Shown here: positions 1-10,250 of the stretch, one piece after another | Layout of the letters: every line of letters starts with the position of its first letter | Numbering within the stretch: the first letter of the stretch is position 1 | Origin: Ganoderma boninense | Taxonomy: Eukaryota > Basidiomycota > Agaricomycetes > Polyporales > Polyporaceae | DNA: 64,000 bases | Assembly (NCBI GenBank): GCA_002900995.3 | Contig: CM035308.1 | Coordinates: 4,487,053 to 4,551,052 of the forward strand | Reading direction: 5' to 3' | Made by a program: the position numbers and the translations under genes | Notes under the pieces: generated by a model | Databases searched by the model: none | Seen by the model: the letters and a program-made list of their open reading frames with translations, nothing else | What the model was told of the DNA's origin: nothing

Positions 1-442
1 CGGTCTACTCTGAACTCCGGACCACTCCGCTCTGAGCCGTCGCTCCAGGATTCTCTAGAGTGATTTGGAGTTCCTCCGGAGTGAGCGTCCATGGGGACCT
101 GTTGGGCGAGCGCTGCAGTCGCGCGCGCCCTTATCGACCAAGCTCTTTCAATGCGACGTTTACATGGGGCTCATGACTCGGCGGCACGTATTTGATACGC
201 ATCTGTCTGACGCGCGGAGGGTAGCGGGATGTTTGTGCCATGATACAGACATTGGCCACTCCAGAGCACTGGTTAGAGCTGATAGCCGACACTCCAGAGA
301 ACACATACAGGCTTCGACTCTTCAAGCTTGGAGCGTCGATCCCACGCCCGCCCTCCCGCGAGAGGCGACCGGAGACGAGGCCGGCAGCATGATCTCATGC
401 GCAGCAGCAGCAGGAGTAGCAGCGGTGGTAAGTGGTACGCAC
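1..442. other. No gene recognised
   Basis: Lies downstream, on the minus strand, of the P450 remnant. The next expected P450 exon was looked for here and not found. Open frames on either strand show no family resemblance. A short (GCA)n run is present near 401-415. Confidence 0.5.
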
Positions 443-977
443 CCTGTCCTCGAACATGACCCTGAAGTTGAACGTGTTGCCGTACTTTTCCGTGTTGCTT
501 AACAGGTTCGTGGCTATAATCGACGACGACGTTTTCGTTTATCTTCAGCTTCCGTCCCGCACCGCACCATGCATGCCCTGTCCAGCCCAACGCCCTGCAC
601 TTCCCGCCCGACCCTCCAACAACCAGCAAGACAGGGCAGGGTAAGGAGGCGACTCACCGAAATACAGCGACTTATCATTCTCGAACATGTCCATGAGGAT
701 GTCGATGCTCCCCGGCAGCTTATGCTCGACCTCTTGTGGCATGACGGCGCCGCGGGAGGCCGCGTCCCACCTGTTGGCCCACGCGCGCCATTGGACGAGG
801 AAGATGAAAGCGAGGGGCCACGAGAGCGCGAGGGCGAGGATCCGAACGTAGAGGGGCAGAGGAGCGGAGAGCTTGAGGGAGAGAACGTGAAGGAGGGCGA
901 GGGGCAACAACGGGGGAAGGTGAGGTGGGGGATCTGGTGAGGAGGTAGCGCGGGCCTGGGGGAAGACTGATCATCAT
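443..977 (-). pseudogene. CYP63-like cytochrome P450, N-terminal remnant
   Basis: Resembles the N-terminus of basidiomycete CYP63-type monooxygenases, which are membrane-anchored haem oxidases. Exon 1 (977-658) starts with a proline-rich PPGPRYLLTR segment, continues into a hydrophobic anchor (LPLYVRILALALSWPLAFIF) and then GAVMPQEVEHKLPGSIDIL...FENDKSLYFG. Exon 2 (513-443) encodes EKYGNTFNFRVMFEDR, the usual next block. One base is missing near position 930: the start and the anchor lie in different frames. After exon 2 there is a donor-like GTGCGT but no further P450 exon, so the I-helix, ExxR and haem-cysteine regions are absent. Family assignment is from recalled resemblance; loss of function is seen directly. 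Confidence 0.7.
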
Positions 978-1682
978 TGTGGCCGGTGGGAAGAAGCTAT
1001 CGGGCTCAGGGCTCAGGGGTTGTGGGTGTCTGATCGCCGAGTATGTTGAGCCGGGCCAGAGATGAGGTTTAAATCGTTGTGAGGAGGGGGCAGAGAGGAG
1101 GAGACGGGAGGCAGGGCATGGACGGGAGGAGGACGGAAAGAGGACGGCGGATGCGGGGCTGGTTATCAATGAGATGGACCGAGGATGCGTGCGGGAACAT
1201 CCTGAGCCGATCTTGGGCTTGAGCGCAGGGGCCTGTGATTCTTCCGCCCAAGGTTCGCTGTTGCAGCGACTCCTGTCTGTTGCCACCGTCATCGACTGCT
1301 CCTCCGAGCCTCCGCCCGTTCTCCCCAGCAGTCCCGCCGGGTCCCCGCCGGACAGTCTCGTCCATGACTTGGCGGACGCTAACAGCGAAAATAAAGATGA
1401 GCCGTCCCCAATCGCAACCATCGATGACACCCGTGCACGTTCCGCACGGTCTGCTGTCGGCTGACTCGTGGAGGAGGAAATTTCAAAGCCATTGTAAGTA
1501 AAGCTGGGACTGGGGCCATGCGGAACCCATCACGTCAGGTTGGGGAGGAAACCAAGCACCCTCAATCGCCTGCAACAGTGTTCAAAGCATTTTCGGTGAC
1601 AGATAGTTCTTGAAATCAATTGGAGGCTGTGCATTTCTGCAAGCAGCGATATCGCACACACGCACCACGCCGACGACGAGGA
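978..1682. other. No gene recognised
   Basis: GC-rich sequence upstream of the P450 remnant. Open frames of 96-236 codons exist on both strands but overlap each other and show no domain, intron pattern or family resemblance. Confidence 0.4.
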
Positions 1683-1724
1683 GCTGTCGCTCGACCGTTT
1701 AGTGCTGTCGCTCGACCGTTTAGT
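1683..1724. repeat. 21-bp perfect tandem duplication
   Basis: The 21-base unit beginning GCTGTCGCTCGACCGTTTAG occurs twice, directly adjacent and without mismatch. Confidence 0.9.
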
Positions 1725-2040
1725 ACAATTCGGCCGCCATCGCAAGCTTAGCCTGAGGCTCGTGTCATGGGGCGAGCTCAGACCTTGAACTCAACACAGA
1801 GCTGCTGCTGCTCGGAGCAACCACAATTTGCGCAAACTCCAAACAACCCATACTTACCTACATCATCGTCATACAACACACCCGAAAGCGCCAGTCATGT
1901 AACTTTGCAGTGTCTCTTGCATCTCTCTGCACTGTTTTCCAGTCCTCGCGCCTTCCATGATTCAGTTTTCTACCTTCCGTTTTCCAGTCTTCAAGGCCCT
2001 CCATCAGTAAAAAGGTTCCCAGGCTGTAGTTATTAATGAC

Positions 2041-2830
2041 GTAGCTATAGACCATTGTAGTCTCGGGAGCACACTGTAGTATAGATATTTGCACTAGTAG
2101 TCACTGTAGTGCTCTGTAGCAGCCTTGTATACAGTGTTGTACACTGTTGTTAGCTGTTGTATATATCAAATCTTTGTAGACCCGCAGAGCGAGTACTAAT
2201 AACAATGGTGCCAATATAGCGCTAAGTAAAAACACTCTCTCAAAGCCTTATATTTGACATATGTTTAATCATTTGTTGAGCACTTGACTATTCTTATACC
2301 TTGTTTAATTAAAGACTAAATCACATTATAACACTAAATCCACTTCATACAAAGCCCATGAGGAAGAATATACTACATATGAATCCAATGGACAGAGAAG
2401 TGAGCTTTGGAGCCATTGAGGTGCTCGACTGAAGTGCTTCAAGAAGCTAAGTCCGAGCTAGTGTTTGGTGGATATAAGTAATAAATTCTGTACCAATAAC
2501 AAGTCAACCTGGCTTAGTGGGCTTCAGCACTGCGCTTGGTGTTGGGTTGCAGGTTCGAATCCCGGCCAATGCACTGTTCATGAATTAAATCCTCAGTAAG
2601 TAAGTGAGTTGGTTGGTAGTCGGAGCTTCCAAAGGTTACTTTTGTGAGATAAATGGGCAGTTCTACAGTTTATTAGGCCGACTACCCTCATTATGGTGCG
2701 CTACAGTGTGCTACAGTGTGCTACAAAGTGGTGGCCCAGTGCTACAGCTCACTACATAAAGGGGGGCTTGCAACCTAGCAATATCTACTATATAGACTAC
2801 ATAGTGCTACAGTTGCATAGAGATTTTTAC
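2041..2830. mobile_element. AT-rich element with imperfect inverted ends (putative)
   Basis: A sharply AT-richer block than its flanks. The left end (about 2050-2120) is dense in CACTGTAGT / GCTCTGTAGC words. The right end (about 2690-2825) carries their complements, GTGCTACAGT / GCGCTACAGTGTGC, in several copies. A stretch reading TATAGATATTTGCACTAG on the left matches the reverse complement of the right end imperfectly. There is no coding capacity. It could be a non-autonomous DNA transposon, or simply a decayed repeat containing the SINE listed separately. No target duplication was identified. Confidence 0.35.
2500..2690 (+). mobile_element. tRNA-derived SINE-like element
   Basis: Contains an RNA polymerase III A box (TGGCTTAGTGG, 2510-2520) and a perfect B box (GGTTCGAATCC, 2552-2562) at tRNA-like spacing, followed by CCGGCCAATGCA like a tRNA 3' end. 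The 5' side cannot pair with that 3' end to make an acceptor stem, so this is not a functional tRNA. It looks like a tRNA-headed retroposon with an AT-rich body. The 3' boundary is uncertain. Confidence 0.6.
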
Positions 2831-2867
2831 TGATGTCCGCGCTCCACCTCCGCCGAGGCTTCTGTGC

Positions 2868-3110
2868 TCAGCCAACGTGCACCCCTCCGTCGACGAGGTA
2901 CTGTCACACTAAGAACAGCCAGTTTAATTAGCTGTCAAAGGTGAGTTAATGAGTTTGGACCCACCATCGAGCGAGCATTCTATCCCAGCGCAAGTCCCAT
3001 GATGGTTATGGTTGTGAATAGGGTCACTGGGCTTCGCTGCGGAGGACTCGGACGAGAGAGACCAGCGTGCAAGGTCACCGGTCAATGACTACCCTTTCAA
3101 GTTACCCAGC
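2868..3110 (-). pseudogene. Decayed short-chain dehydrogenase, C-terminal exons
   Basis: The segment 2900-2868 (minus) reads [14 protein letters not shown] and is nearly identical to the last exon of the intact SDR gene 450 bp away ([14 protein letters not shown]). Further upstream on the minus strand (about 3110-2990) a degraded match to the preceding exon (L-K..I..P.EDVA.LVS.L) is visible with indels and stops. This is probably a tandem duplicate that has lost its frame, or the duplicated tail left by a rearrangement. Confidence 0.6.
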
Positions 3111-3344
3111 TTCATCATGGCCCAGTGCTCGTACGGCTAATTTGGAGCCCCAACGTCGAGAAGGTTGATCGCACTTGGAAGACGTGTTTCTGGAAGCAAA
3201 TGTTGCGCATATACTTAATCCAACATACGTACAACGCATCCAACACCACCTTCTTGCATTCAGCCTCATTCATTTCTTTTCGACGTGCCTTGCATTTCGC
3301 TTTATCCGTCTCTCTTTTCGGCTTTTGCTCGCGCCGCCGCCGCC

Positions 3345-4644
3345 TCAGTCGAAGTGCACTCCACCGTCGACGAGGTACTGCATAACACGTACAACCGTCA
3401 GATCATACAGCGGCGACGGGTATGTCACGAGGCTTACCGACTGCCCTGCAAACGAAGAAGACAGGTCAATGAGCATGCAAAACAAAACCTGACCCTAGGC
3501 CTCCAGATGCTGTATCTCCGGAAACTAACCAGTGATGAACGACGCATCGTCCGAGACGAGGAACGACACCAGGTTCGCGACGTCCTCGGGCTGCCCGATG
3601 CGTCCGAGTGTGCATCGGTTCTACACGGGTGGATGTAATACGTGTAAGTGCATGTCCTCCCAATGCTCGTCAGAGACCATGGGGGACGGCACACAGCGGC
3701 TCACCGAGTCCTTGAATCCTCCCCGCGGCCGTCCGTTCGTGACGAAGTGGTACTCGTCCAGCCCGTCAACTATCAGAACTATGAGCACCGTACAGACTCT
3801 GCGGACAAGGCTCGGCTCGCTCACGGAGAGGTGTGTCGATCGCGCCCGGGGCGTACGCGTTCACGGTGATCCCATGCTTGCCATAGTCCAGCGCCGCGCA
3901 CTGCGTCATCCCGCGCACCGCGAACTTCGTCGCGCAGTAGACTCCGTGCTGCGGGTAGCCTGTGGTGTCGTATGGAAAGAGGAATGGGTGAATGGGAGGA
4001 GGGGCAAGGATACGACAGCGAGAGAGACGGACCCTTCTTGCTCGCGATGGACGCGGCGCCGACGATGCGCCCGCCGGTGCCCTGCTCGATGAGCTGGATG
4101 GCGGCGTACTTGTACGAGAAGAAGACACCCTTGATGTTGATGTTGATCAGCCTGTCGAGCTCCTCCGTCGGCGCTGGGCATGCGAACGGATGTGCTCAGC
4201 GCGAGTAGCGTCGCGCAAGTGCGCTTGGCGTGCTTACTTTCGTGGAGGACGCGGTTGATGGCCACGCCCGCGTTCGCGATCATCTATCAATCGATCGTGA
4301 ACATCAGCATTACCCAGATGGCAACACGAACGACGACGACATCGATGTTAGCATACCGCATACAGCCCGCCGAGCTCCCGCACGACGGTCTCGACGAGCC
4401 CCTTGACGTCGTCCTCCTGCGACACGTCCCCATACACGGTGACAACGCGCGTCCCGTGCTCCTTCTTGACGGTCTCAGCGAGATCCTCCAGCCTGTCCTT
4501 GGCCCGGGGCAGGTCGAAGAGCCCCAAGTCGAACCCGTCCTTCGCGAGTCGCTGGGCGATGCCTCTGCCGATGCCCTCGGCTGCCCCGGTGATGATCGCG
4601 ACGCGTTTCGCGGGAGAGGTCTGCGTGCTCATGCCGGTGGTCAC
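3345..4644 (-). CDS. Short-chain dehydrogenase/reductase, acetoin/diacetyl reductase-like
   Basis: Classical SDR fold oxidoreductase using NAD(P)H; closest by recall to acetoin/diacetyl reductases, cytosolic. Eight exons join in frame (4644-4357, 4283-4238, 4173-4033, 3959-3825, 3769-3705, 3620-3530, 3445-3438, 3377-3345) to give 268 residues, the normal length. Seen: TGAAEGIG cofactor motif (T19-G26), NAG (100-102), catalytic N124, S153, Y166 and K170 (YCATK), and the C-terminal ITGQSYLVDGG. Exon 7 is only 8 bases long. The start could be M1 or M5; M5 gives a more usual N-terminus. Substrate is not determined by the sequence. The gene is complete, and a decayed copy of its 3' exons lies just downstream. 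Confidence 0.9.
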
Positions 4645-5729
4645 TGGTGGAGCTTGAGGCTGGACGAGGCCCGAGGAGGTTGCGATAGGAGCGGTGGGTA
4701 ACAGGATGGCGGGAAGTTAGTGGGCCGACCCTTCGTGGTACATACTTATAGGCCATGGCAATCAAGCTTCAAGTTGGGTGGGCTTGGGAATAGGAAGCGC
4801 GGACGGTGGTTTTTGAACGGTAAGGGACATAGCATGTGCTGATACCGCAGTAGACGAGAGAGAACGTTGGATGGAGGTTCGAACTTCGGAGGTGGGGACA
4901 AGCCCGAGTCGTGAACGATGTCCGACAGTCCGACGAGCGGCGGGTGAGAACACTATCACACATATTACATATACTCAAAGTCTTCCATACGTAAGGCCCT
5001 CCGGGCAGACCTGGACACGCCCCTATATCTCCCGCATGATGCTTGCCATGTATCTGATAGCACTGGGATGTCAGTCACAAGCATATCTGAGTGGCTGTCG
5101 CTCCTGCGAATTTTTCTCCTACTGGCCAGTCCCCATTTTTATTCGTGATAGTACCCGTGGCTCAGCACGGCGCGGCTCGCGGTGGCGCCTTCTGGGGTGT
5201 TGCCCTCATGCTCTAGGCTGTACAGCGGAGGATCTCTTCCGCCGGGATGAATGCGACAGGGGAGTATCGTTCGTCCCCATTCCAACAGTCCATAATGAAG
5301 AGCACTACTAGTAGTCAGTGCTGCCGGTGTATATCTCGCGACAGGCTCGGTTGCTTTATTGCACCACGGTGAGGGATGACCGTCGTTGAAAAGCATCGTA
5401 CGTAGGCCTTATCAAGTTCGATCCGCTAGCATTACTGGGTCGTTGCGAGGCGTGTGGCGGTAAGGAGTGAGTAGCGAATGGTCCACGTATGGTCAGAGGT
5501 GAAGACCCGACTGACTTGGAGTTCGGCTAATATGTAGTCGTCCTCGAGAATGCAACCCCAATCCGTATCATAAAATGGGGGACCATACGCTTCGTCTCTA
5601 AATTCGAACTAAGTATACTTTAGCAGATTTCTATACACCCCAAGACGGCACCGATCTTACCTCGTCGTCCGCTGTAACGATATTTGATGTATGCACCCGC
5701 CGGGGGAACGTATCTAGGGCACGCATGCA
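4645..5729. other. No gene recognised
   Basis: Upstream region of the SDR gene followed by sequence without recognisable coding pattern on either strand. It may hold the SDR promoter, but no clear TATA or CCAAT element was identified. Confidence 0.4.
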
Positions 5730-5921
5730 TTAATCAACAGCATTGAACAAGACATGGGGAGGACGATACATACGGTCATCAGATCGCACAAAGGTGGCGA
5801 GCAAGTGAAGGCCGAGCACGTCACGCTGGACCAGAGGGTACATTTCGAGGCGTATCTGCTGCAATCCCGAGTCTCCTTCGCGGAATGATACGCCTGCGAT
5901 GCCCGCAGGCATATAAAGCAC
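5730..5921 (-). CDS. Fragment of an unrecognised protein family (copy A)
   Basis: An open stretch whose protein (LYMPAGIAGVSFREGDSG..., then RLEMYPLVQRDVLGLHLLATF) aligns without gaps over 48 residues with the product at 8336-8480 on the other strand, with 19 identical positions including YMPA, RL and LH. This shared similarity is the evidence that it is, or was, coding. No catalytic motif is visible. The rest of the gene was not found; a minus-strand frame at 6110-6424 could be an upstream exon but nothing confirms it. Confidence 0.4.
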   Translation of the reverse strand: MLYMPAGIAGVSFREGDSGLQQIRLEMYPLVQRDVLGLHLLATFVRSDDRMYRPPHVLFNAVD

Positions 5922-6081
5922 TAAAGGCCGCTGCGATCTGTAGCAGAGTACGTCAACGTCCCGAGTCTGCTGGCGCCATCTGAGGGACGACGGTAGTCTG
6001 CCTGGAGATGCAACGTATGCACGTGGGATGTCGCAATGGACGTAGTCGCGAAAGGCTCTATGTCAGTTCGGTTACTGAGTC

Positions 6082-6549
6082 ATGACGTCGAATATGCGCA
6101 GGTTAAGACTTACTCCGGGTTATAGTCACAAAGCCATTCTATGCGGCACCGTTGTCGAAACACGGAGTATGCTCGTCCCACCAGCATATCTGACTCGGTA
6201 TCAAAAGGGTCAGACCGTGAACGATGTAAGTCGGCCATCTGGCGAAGTAGTCCACTTGGGATCCGTGAATATAGACGAGTGGACATCAGGTAGAACGGAT
6301 CTATCCGTTCAACAATGGTCGTTATGGGCAGGAAAGTGGCAACCTCAACTTGCCAAGGAGCATAAAAAGGGAGGCCCGACAAGCTGCGACCAATACTTTC
6401 TACGACAAGAGCCCGAGCTATCACCGGTGCCTAAACAAATCGATGGGAAATGCAAACACAGTCTCAAGTTAAAGTTCGGAACATACGATGTACATAACCT
6501 CGACTGGCGTTTGGGACCACCCTCATACCGACGAGGTTTGAGGGTTTAG
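6082..6549 (+). CDS. Hypothetical ORF, 155 codons (doubtful)
   Basis: A single uninterrupted frame with an ATG start and a mixed amino-acid composition. No signal peptide, membrane segment or motif is recognised. A minus-strand frame of 104 codons overlaps it, so either or both may be chance. Listed for completeness. Confidence 0.2.
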   Translation: MTSNMRRLRLTPGYSHKAILCGTVVETRSMLVPPAYLTRYQKGQTVNDVSRPSGEVVHLGSVNIDEWTSGRTDLSVQQWSLWAGKWQPQLAKEHKKGGPTSCDQYFLRQEPELSPVPKQIDGKCKHSLKLKFGTYDVHNLDWRLGPPSYRRGLRV

Positions 6550-6963
6550 TGCTCACCACAGGCCTCGGCACTGTATCTCCTAGTACCTCCGAGAGTGTCA
6601 CTCGGCCCAAAGCCGGTGCAGCACAACATCTAAACAACCAAACAATACCAAACTGAATGCCCATGCCGGGCTGCGGCCATGCGTAGACGTAGCACGACCA
6701 GGTACTTGGAGGTACTTACCCGTTGGATTCCAGAAGCTCCAGCTAGCGCCGCTAGTGCATCCGTTCGATGCTGACAAAGTCCTGGCTGGGTACGGCCTCT
6801 TTTGCCCGTATGTACAGGCCGAATCATCCCCTATCCCAAATAGAGCCTCAGTTCCTGGCACGAGTTACGTGGAAAGGACAAATTCCTCCACCTTTGCGCC
6901 AAGAAGCAACCCCAACTTTCTCAGCGCGATGCCTGATCGGGCGGACACAGGTCAAACACTGTT

Positions 6964-7046
6964 CCCAGCCCAACCCTTCCAACCCCAACCCTTCCAACCA
7001 TCCCTCCCACCCCCTTCCCAACCCCACCAACCCGCCCCCATTCCCT
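6964..7046. repeat. C-rich low-complexity tract with CCAACCCTT repeats
   Basis: The words CCCAACCCTTCCAACC recur, followed by further runs of C interrupted by A or T. On the minus strand this is a G-rich purine tract. It lies about 450 bp upstream of the hypothetical gene starting near 7491 and may simply be promoter or transcribed leader sequence. Confidence 0.6.
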
Positions 7047-7490
7047 GACATTCATCACGCCACAGCGGTGGTGGACACAGCAAGCCTATTCAGCGCCGCA
7101 CTGTCCAGTCTACGGCGTTCGTCGCTGCCAGGCACGTCGTCTCACATCCATTATCGCAAAGCACTTGCCGACATGTCCTCAACGGCACCCAGACCTCATC
7201 CTATTACATCTCGCCCTGGCCGTCAATCTCACCAAGCAGCTCCCCCGCGATTTGGTACGTAAGTCGTTTCAGGCACACCCATATGTTGTTCTGACTATAC
7301 TATGCACTTACTCTGCGTATACGTTCTTCGGCTATTCGTACCTCGTCCTCTATGATGTCCGTACACCCCGTCGCCGACAGGTTTCAGCGCATCCTTCGAC
7401 ACGTAGTGGAAATTCTGCGTTCTAGAACCGACCTATCTCAATCGTACCTGCCCGACATCAAAACTCATATCATCCATCAACGACGATGCC

Positions 7491-8232
7491 ATGTTGAGTG
7501 AGGGCGACGGGAGGCTGCCCCCGATCTTCTTGCTGCTGGACCCGACGCGGTGCGGGGAGGGCGAGGCGGACGTGTTTGTGTTCGCGACGAGCACGAGGCG
7601 GTACGAGTATGGGGAGCGCAGGCCGATTATCGGGATGCTGGAGCCGACGCGGAGGCGGAGCGACGGGGTGGGCGTGCAGAATGTCAAGTGTGTCTTGCCG
7701 TGCCGGTGGGTCAAGGCGAAGGACGTCAAGTTGACGGTTCGTTGGCTCTTTTCTTTAAAATTTTGATCTTCGTTGAATATGCGTGTTGACGATGGTGCTG
7801 TTAGCCTGCTTCCGGCCGCGACGCTGTCTTCGCGACCCCTTCGGAGGGCATTTCGATCAACGTCTCGCAAGACACGTGCAAGAGCGCGAGCGCGCTCCTG
7901 GTGTGCAAGGTCCCGCTTGGCGCGGAAGCCGGCCCCGAGTGGTCCCAGCTTGCGTACAAGGAAGTCGACAAGGTGCACGAGCGCGGCACGTTCCGCTCCC
8001 TCGCCTGGCTCACCGAACGCATCCGCAACATCGACGGCCAGTTCTCCGAGTGGCAGGAGGTCGCGACGCACGAGCATGATGGGAAGAAGGAGAAGGTGGT
8101 CGCGTGCCGTCGGTGCGCGCCCGTCTCGCCAACCACGACGTCAAGTGCGTCTCACGATCACTCACATCTGGACATCGTCACTGATCCACATTCACAGCAT
8201 CTTCCGGCGATACGTTCTTACTGACGAGATGA
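7491..8232 (+). CDS. Unrecognised protein, three exons
   Basis: Exon 1 (7491-7739) encodes LSEGDGRLPPIFLLLDPTRC... through KCVLPCRWVKAKDVKLT. A GT-AG intron (about 68 bp) leads to exon 2 (from about 7808), ASGRDAVFATPSEGISINVS...WLTERIRNIDGQFSEWQEV...VACRRCAPV. A second intron of about 55 bp leads to a short last exon ending FLLTR-stop. Frames join cleanly at both junctions, codon bias is strongly GC3, and the product is about 210 residues. No domain is recognised. The true start may be in an upstream exon, because the frame is open before the first ATG. Confidence 0.5.
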
Positions 8233-8332
8233 ACATCACGTCGTCTCTCTCAGTAGAATCCCCACTCGGCCGTCCCACACTTGGGGCTTTCGCGACCACA
8301 ATCTCGACACGCTGTGCTGCAGTTCACGGCGC

Positions 8333-8540
8333 ATGGCTTTCTACATGCCAGCTGTAGTTAACAATATCGTGTTTGACGAAATCGATCCTGGCATCTGTTA
8401 TCTGCGTCTTGATCTTTCGCCCGCTGCTATCGAAGACCTCCTCCGCCTCCATTACCTTTTCACCTTCGCTCAGATCGCGGACAGTCCTTGTGAACACACA
8501 TTCCGTCGTACTATCATCTCACTGACTCTGTTTTCCCAGA
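8333..8540 (+). CDS. Fragment of an unrecognised protein family (copy B)
   Basis: Encodes AFYMPAVVNNIVFDEIDPG...RLDLSPAAIEDLLRLHYLFTF, similar over 48 ungapped residues to copy A at 5730-5921 (minus). Both copies start near YMPA and share an LxLH motif followed by hydrophobics. The gene probably continues through introns downstream (an open frame at 8637-8822 is a candidate) but the join is not clear. Function unknown. Confidence 0.4.
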
Positions 8541-8829
8541 ACGCAATCACCGCAACGTTATCGTGTTTTCGCTCATCACGGGCGGTGAAGTACGCACCTT
8601 CTCTGCATCGTCCAGCGTATCCCTGACTCACCACCAATGTGTCAGATCCTAATCCCTGACGTGGCTTCAAGACTACCAGAAGCTGGCGTGTCTTCGTCCG
8701 AGGTCTGTCATGGCGATTATATCCTAACTGAGTTATCTGTCAACCGAGAGCTCACCAATGCCGATATCTCGGAGGTATATTACGAGCTTATGGAGGCAAG
8801 ACAACTCGCGACCACGCCTTAGTTGGCGT

Positions 8830-10250
8830 CATCGGGGTTTGTCTCCGGTACACCCATCCGCCAGCTCCTGACTATGGTTCCTCGTATTGACTTGCGCCGC
8901 TGTACCTAGGCCATATATATTCTAGCTACGTCTCGCACGTCACGACGACACACCAAGCATATACGTCTGTTGTAGTACTACTCACATTTGCAGGTCGGAG
9001 TGTCGACTATTTTCGGCACTGTCGCCTCGACGTCCTAGGGCGTGACGTCAACGCTGGACAGACAAAAGACGGCTTGCTTTCGCATCTACGCCTCGGGCTT
9101 CAGCTCGAAGTGCACCATGACTGGAGTGCAGCGACGGTGATCTCAGCCTTGGGAAAGCATGCTAGCAGTATTCTAGAGCCATCGGGTCGTACAAAAGCCA
9201 TGTCGCCGCACCCTTCGCATCTCCCTCAAGGGTATGCTGAGCCCGACAACAGTAGTCTACGCTACCCGGTTTCCAATTCCGACTCTTTGCATGGAATGGG
9301 AATGCTACCTTGAGACTGAGTCGTGGTCCTCCCCCTGCAACCGATGTACGGGTCATCTGTCAGCATTACAGCGACTGTTTTTCGGGCTCGTCGCGTACCT
9401 GCGTTTCGGCCGCACTATGATCACTGCTGTCCATACTCTCTACCAGGATGGATATCCTTCGCGCGACATCCTTCGCGCGACATCCTTCGCGCGACACCCT
9501 TCGCTGCACTGGCAACTTGGTCACAACTTTTTTCGTGGGGTGCTTGTGCGACGACACACTCACTGTTTCCGCGCCTCACAAATACCGCGTCGAGTTTAGT
9601 GCTCTGTCTCAGCCATTCTGGAACCTGTTAACCGCCGACGCACCCGACCGCGGGAAAGATGGGGAGAACCCAGCGGCGGCGGATTTGCTCGTGCTTAGCA
9701 ATCGATCGAGATGGCAGTGGCGGTACTCACTACGTCGACGCGCGCCGCACCGGCCTCAGCGACATTGACAGCCAACCCGGCCAAGGAAACAGGGGAAGCC
9801 TTCCCTGGCTTGTCTACGAGGCGAATGCGGCGTCATCTCGACGCAAACGTAAGCCCAGATATTATTCTCAGCAATCAACTGCCCATAACGGCGTTGCTCG
9901 GTATCCATGCGCGAGCATCGTGCGCGTCACCACAACCTGAACCGTGACACACGTCGCCCTCATATAGACTACTGACCGCTGGCAGCACTGTCGCGTCCTT
10001 TCCTCGTGTACGGTACTCCTATTGCACCACGATGCAGTCGTCAGGCTGGACCCTTCATTTGCCGTTCTAATTTTATCCAATATAGCTATGGTCTGCCAGT
10101 TCCCAGTCCAAACTTCGCTCCGCGCTCAAGCCCCGACAGCACTTCGAGTTACAAACCAACCAGTCGTACCCCAGTAGTGGCTGGCGGAGGCTTCAGTGTT
10201 CTACTCTAGGACATAACCCGCTAGCACCGCCATGGTGCTCACATACTGTC
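8830..10250. other. No gene recognised; scattered short frames
   Basis: Many short overlapping frames on both strands but no family match or convincing exon chain. A segment near 9600-9760 reads ...DAPDRGKDGENPAAADLL...SRWQWRYSLRRR, which looks coding-like but could not be placed. The region also contains the small tandem repeat at 9454-9504. Confidence 0.35.
9454..9504. repeat. 14-bp tandem repeat, about 3.6 copies
   Basis: The unit ATCCTTCGCGCGAC is repeated three times without change and then partly a fourth time with one substitution. Confidence 0.9.

Noticed and set aside
720..1430. 236-codon minus-strand frame
   Set aside because: It contains the P450 start but most of it is an out-of-frame shadow. 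The P450 anchor lies in another frame and the upstream part has no family character.
2500..2575. A second tRNA gene
   Set aside because: A and B boxes are good but the acceptor stem cannot pair, so it was called a SINE.
4180..4701. 173-codon plus-strand frame
   Set aside because: Antisense shadow of SDR exon 1, which has clear motifs on the minus strand.
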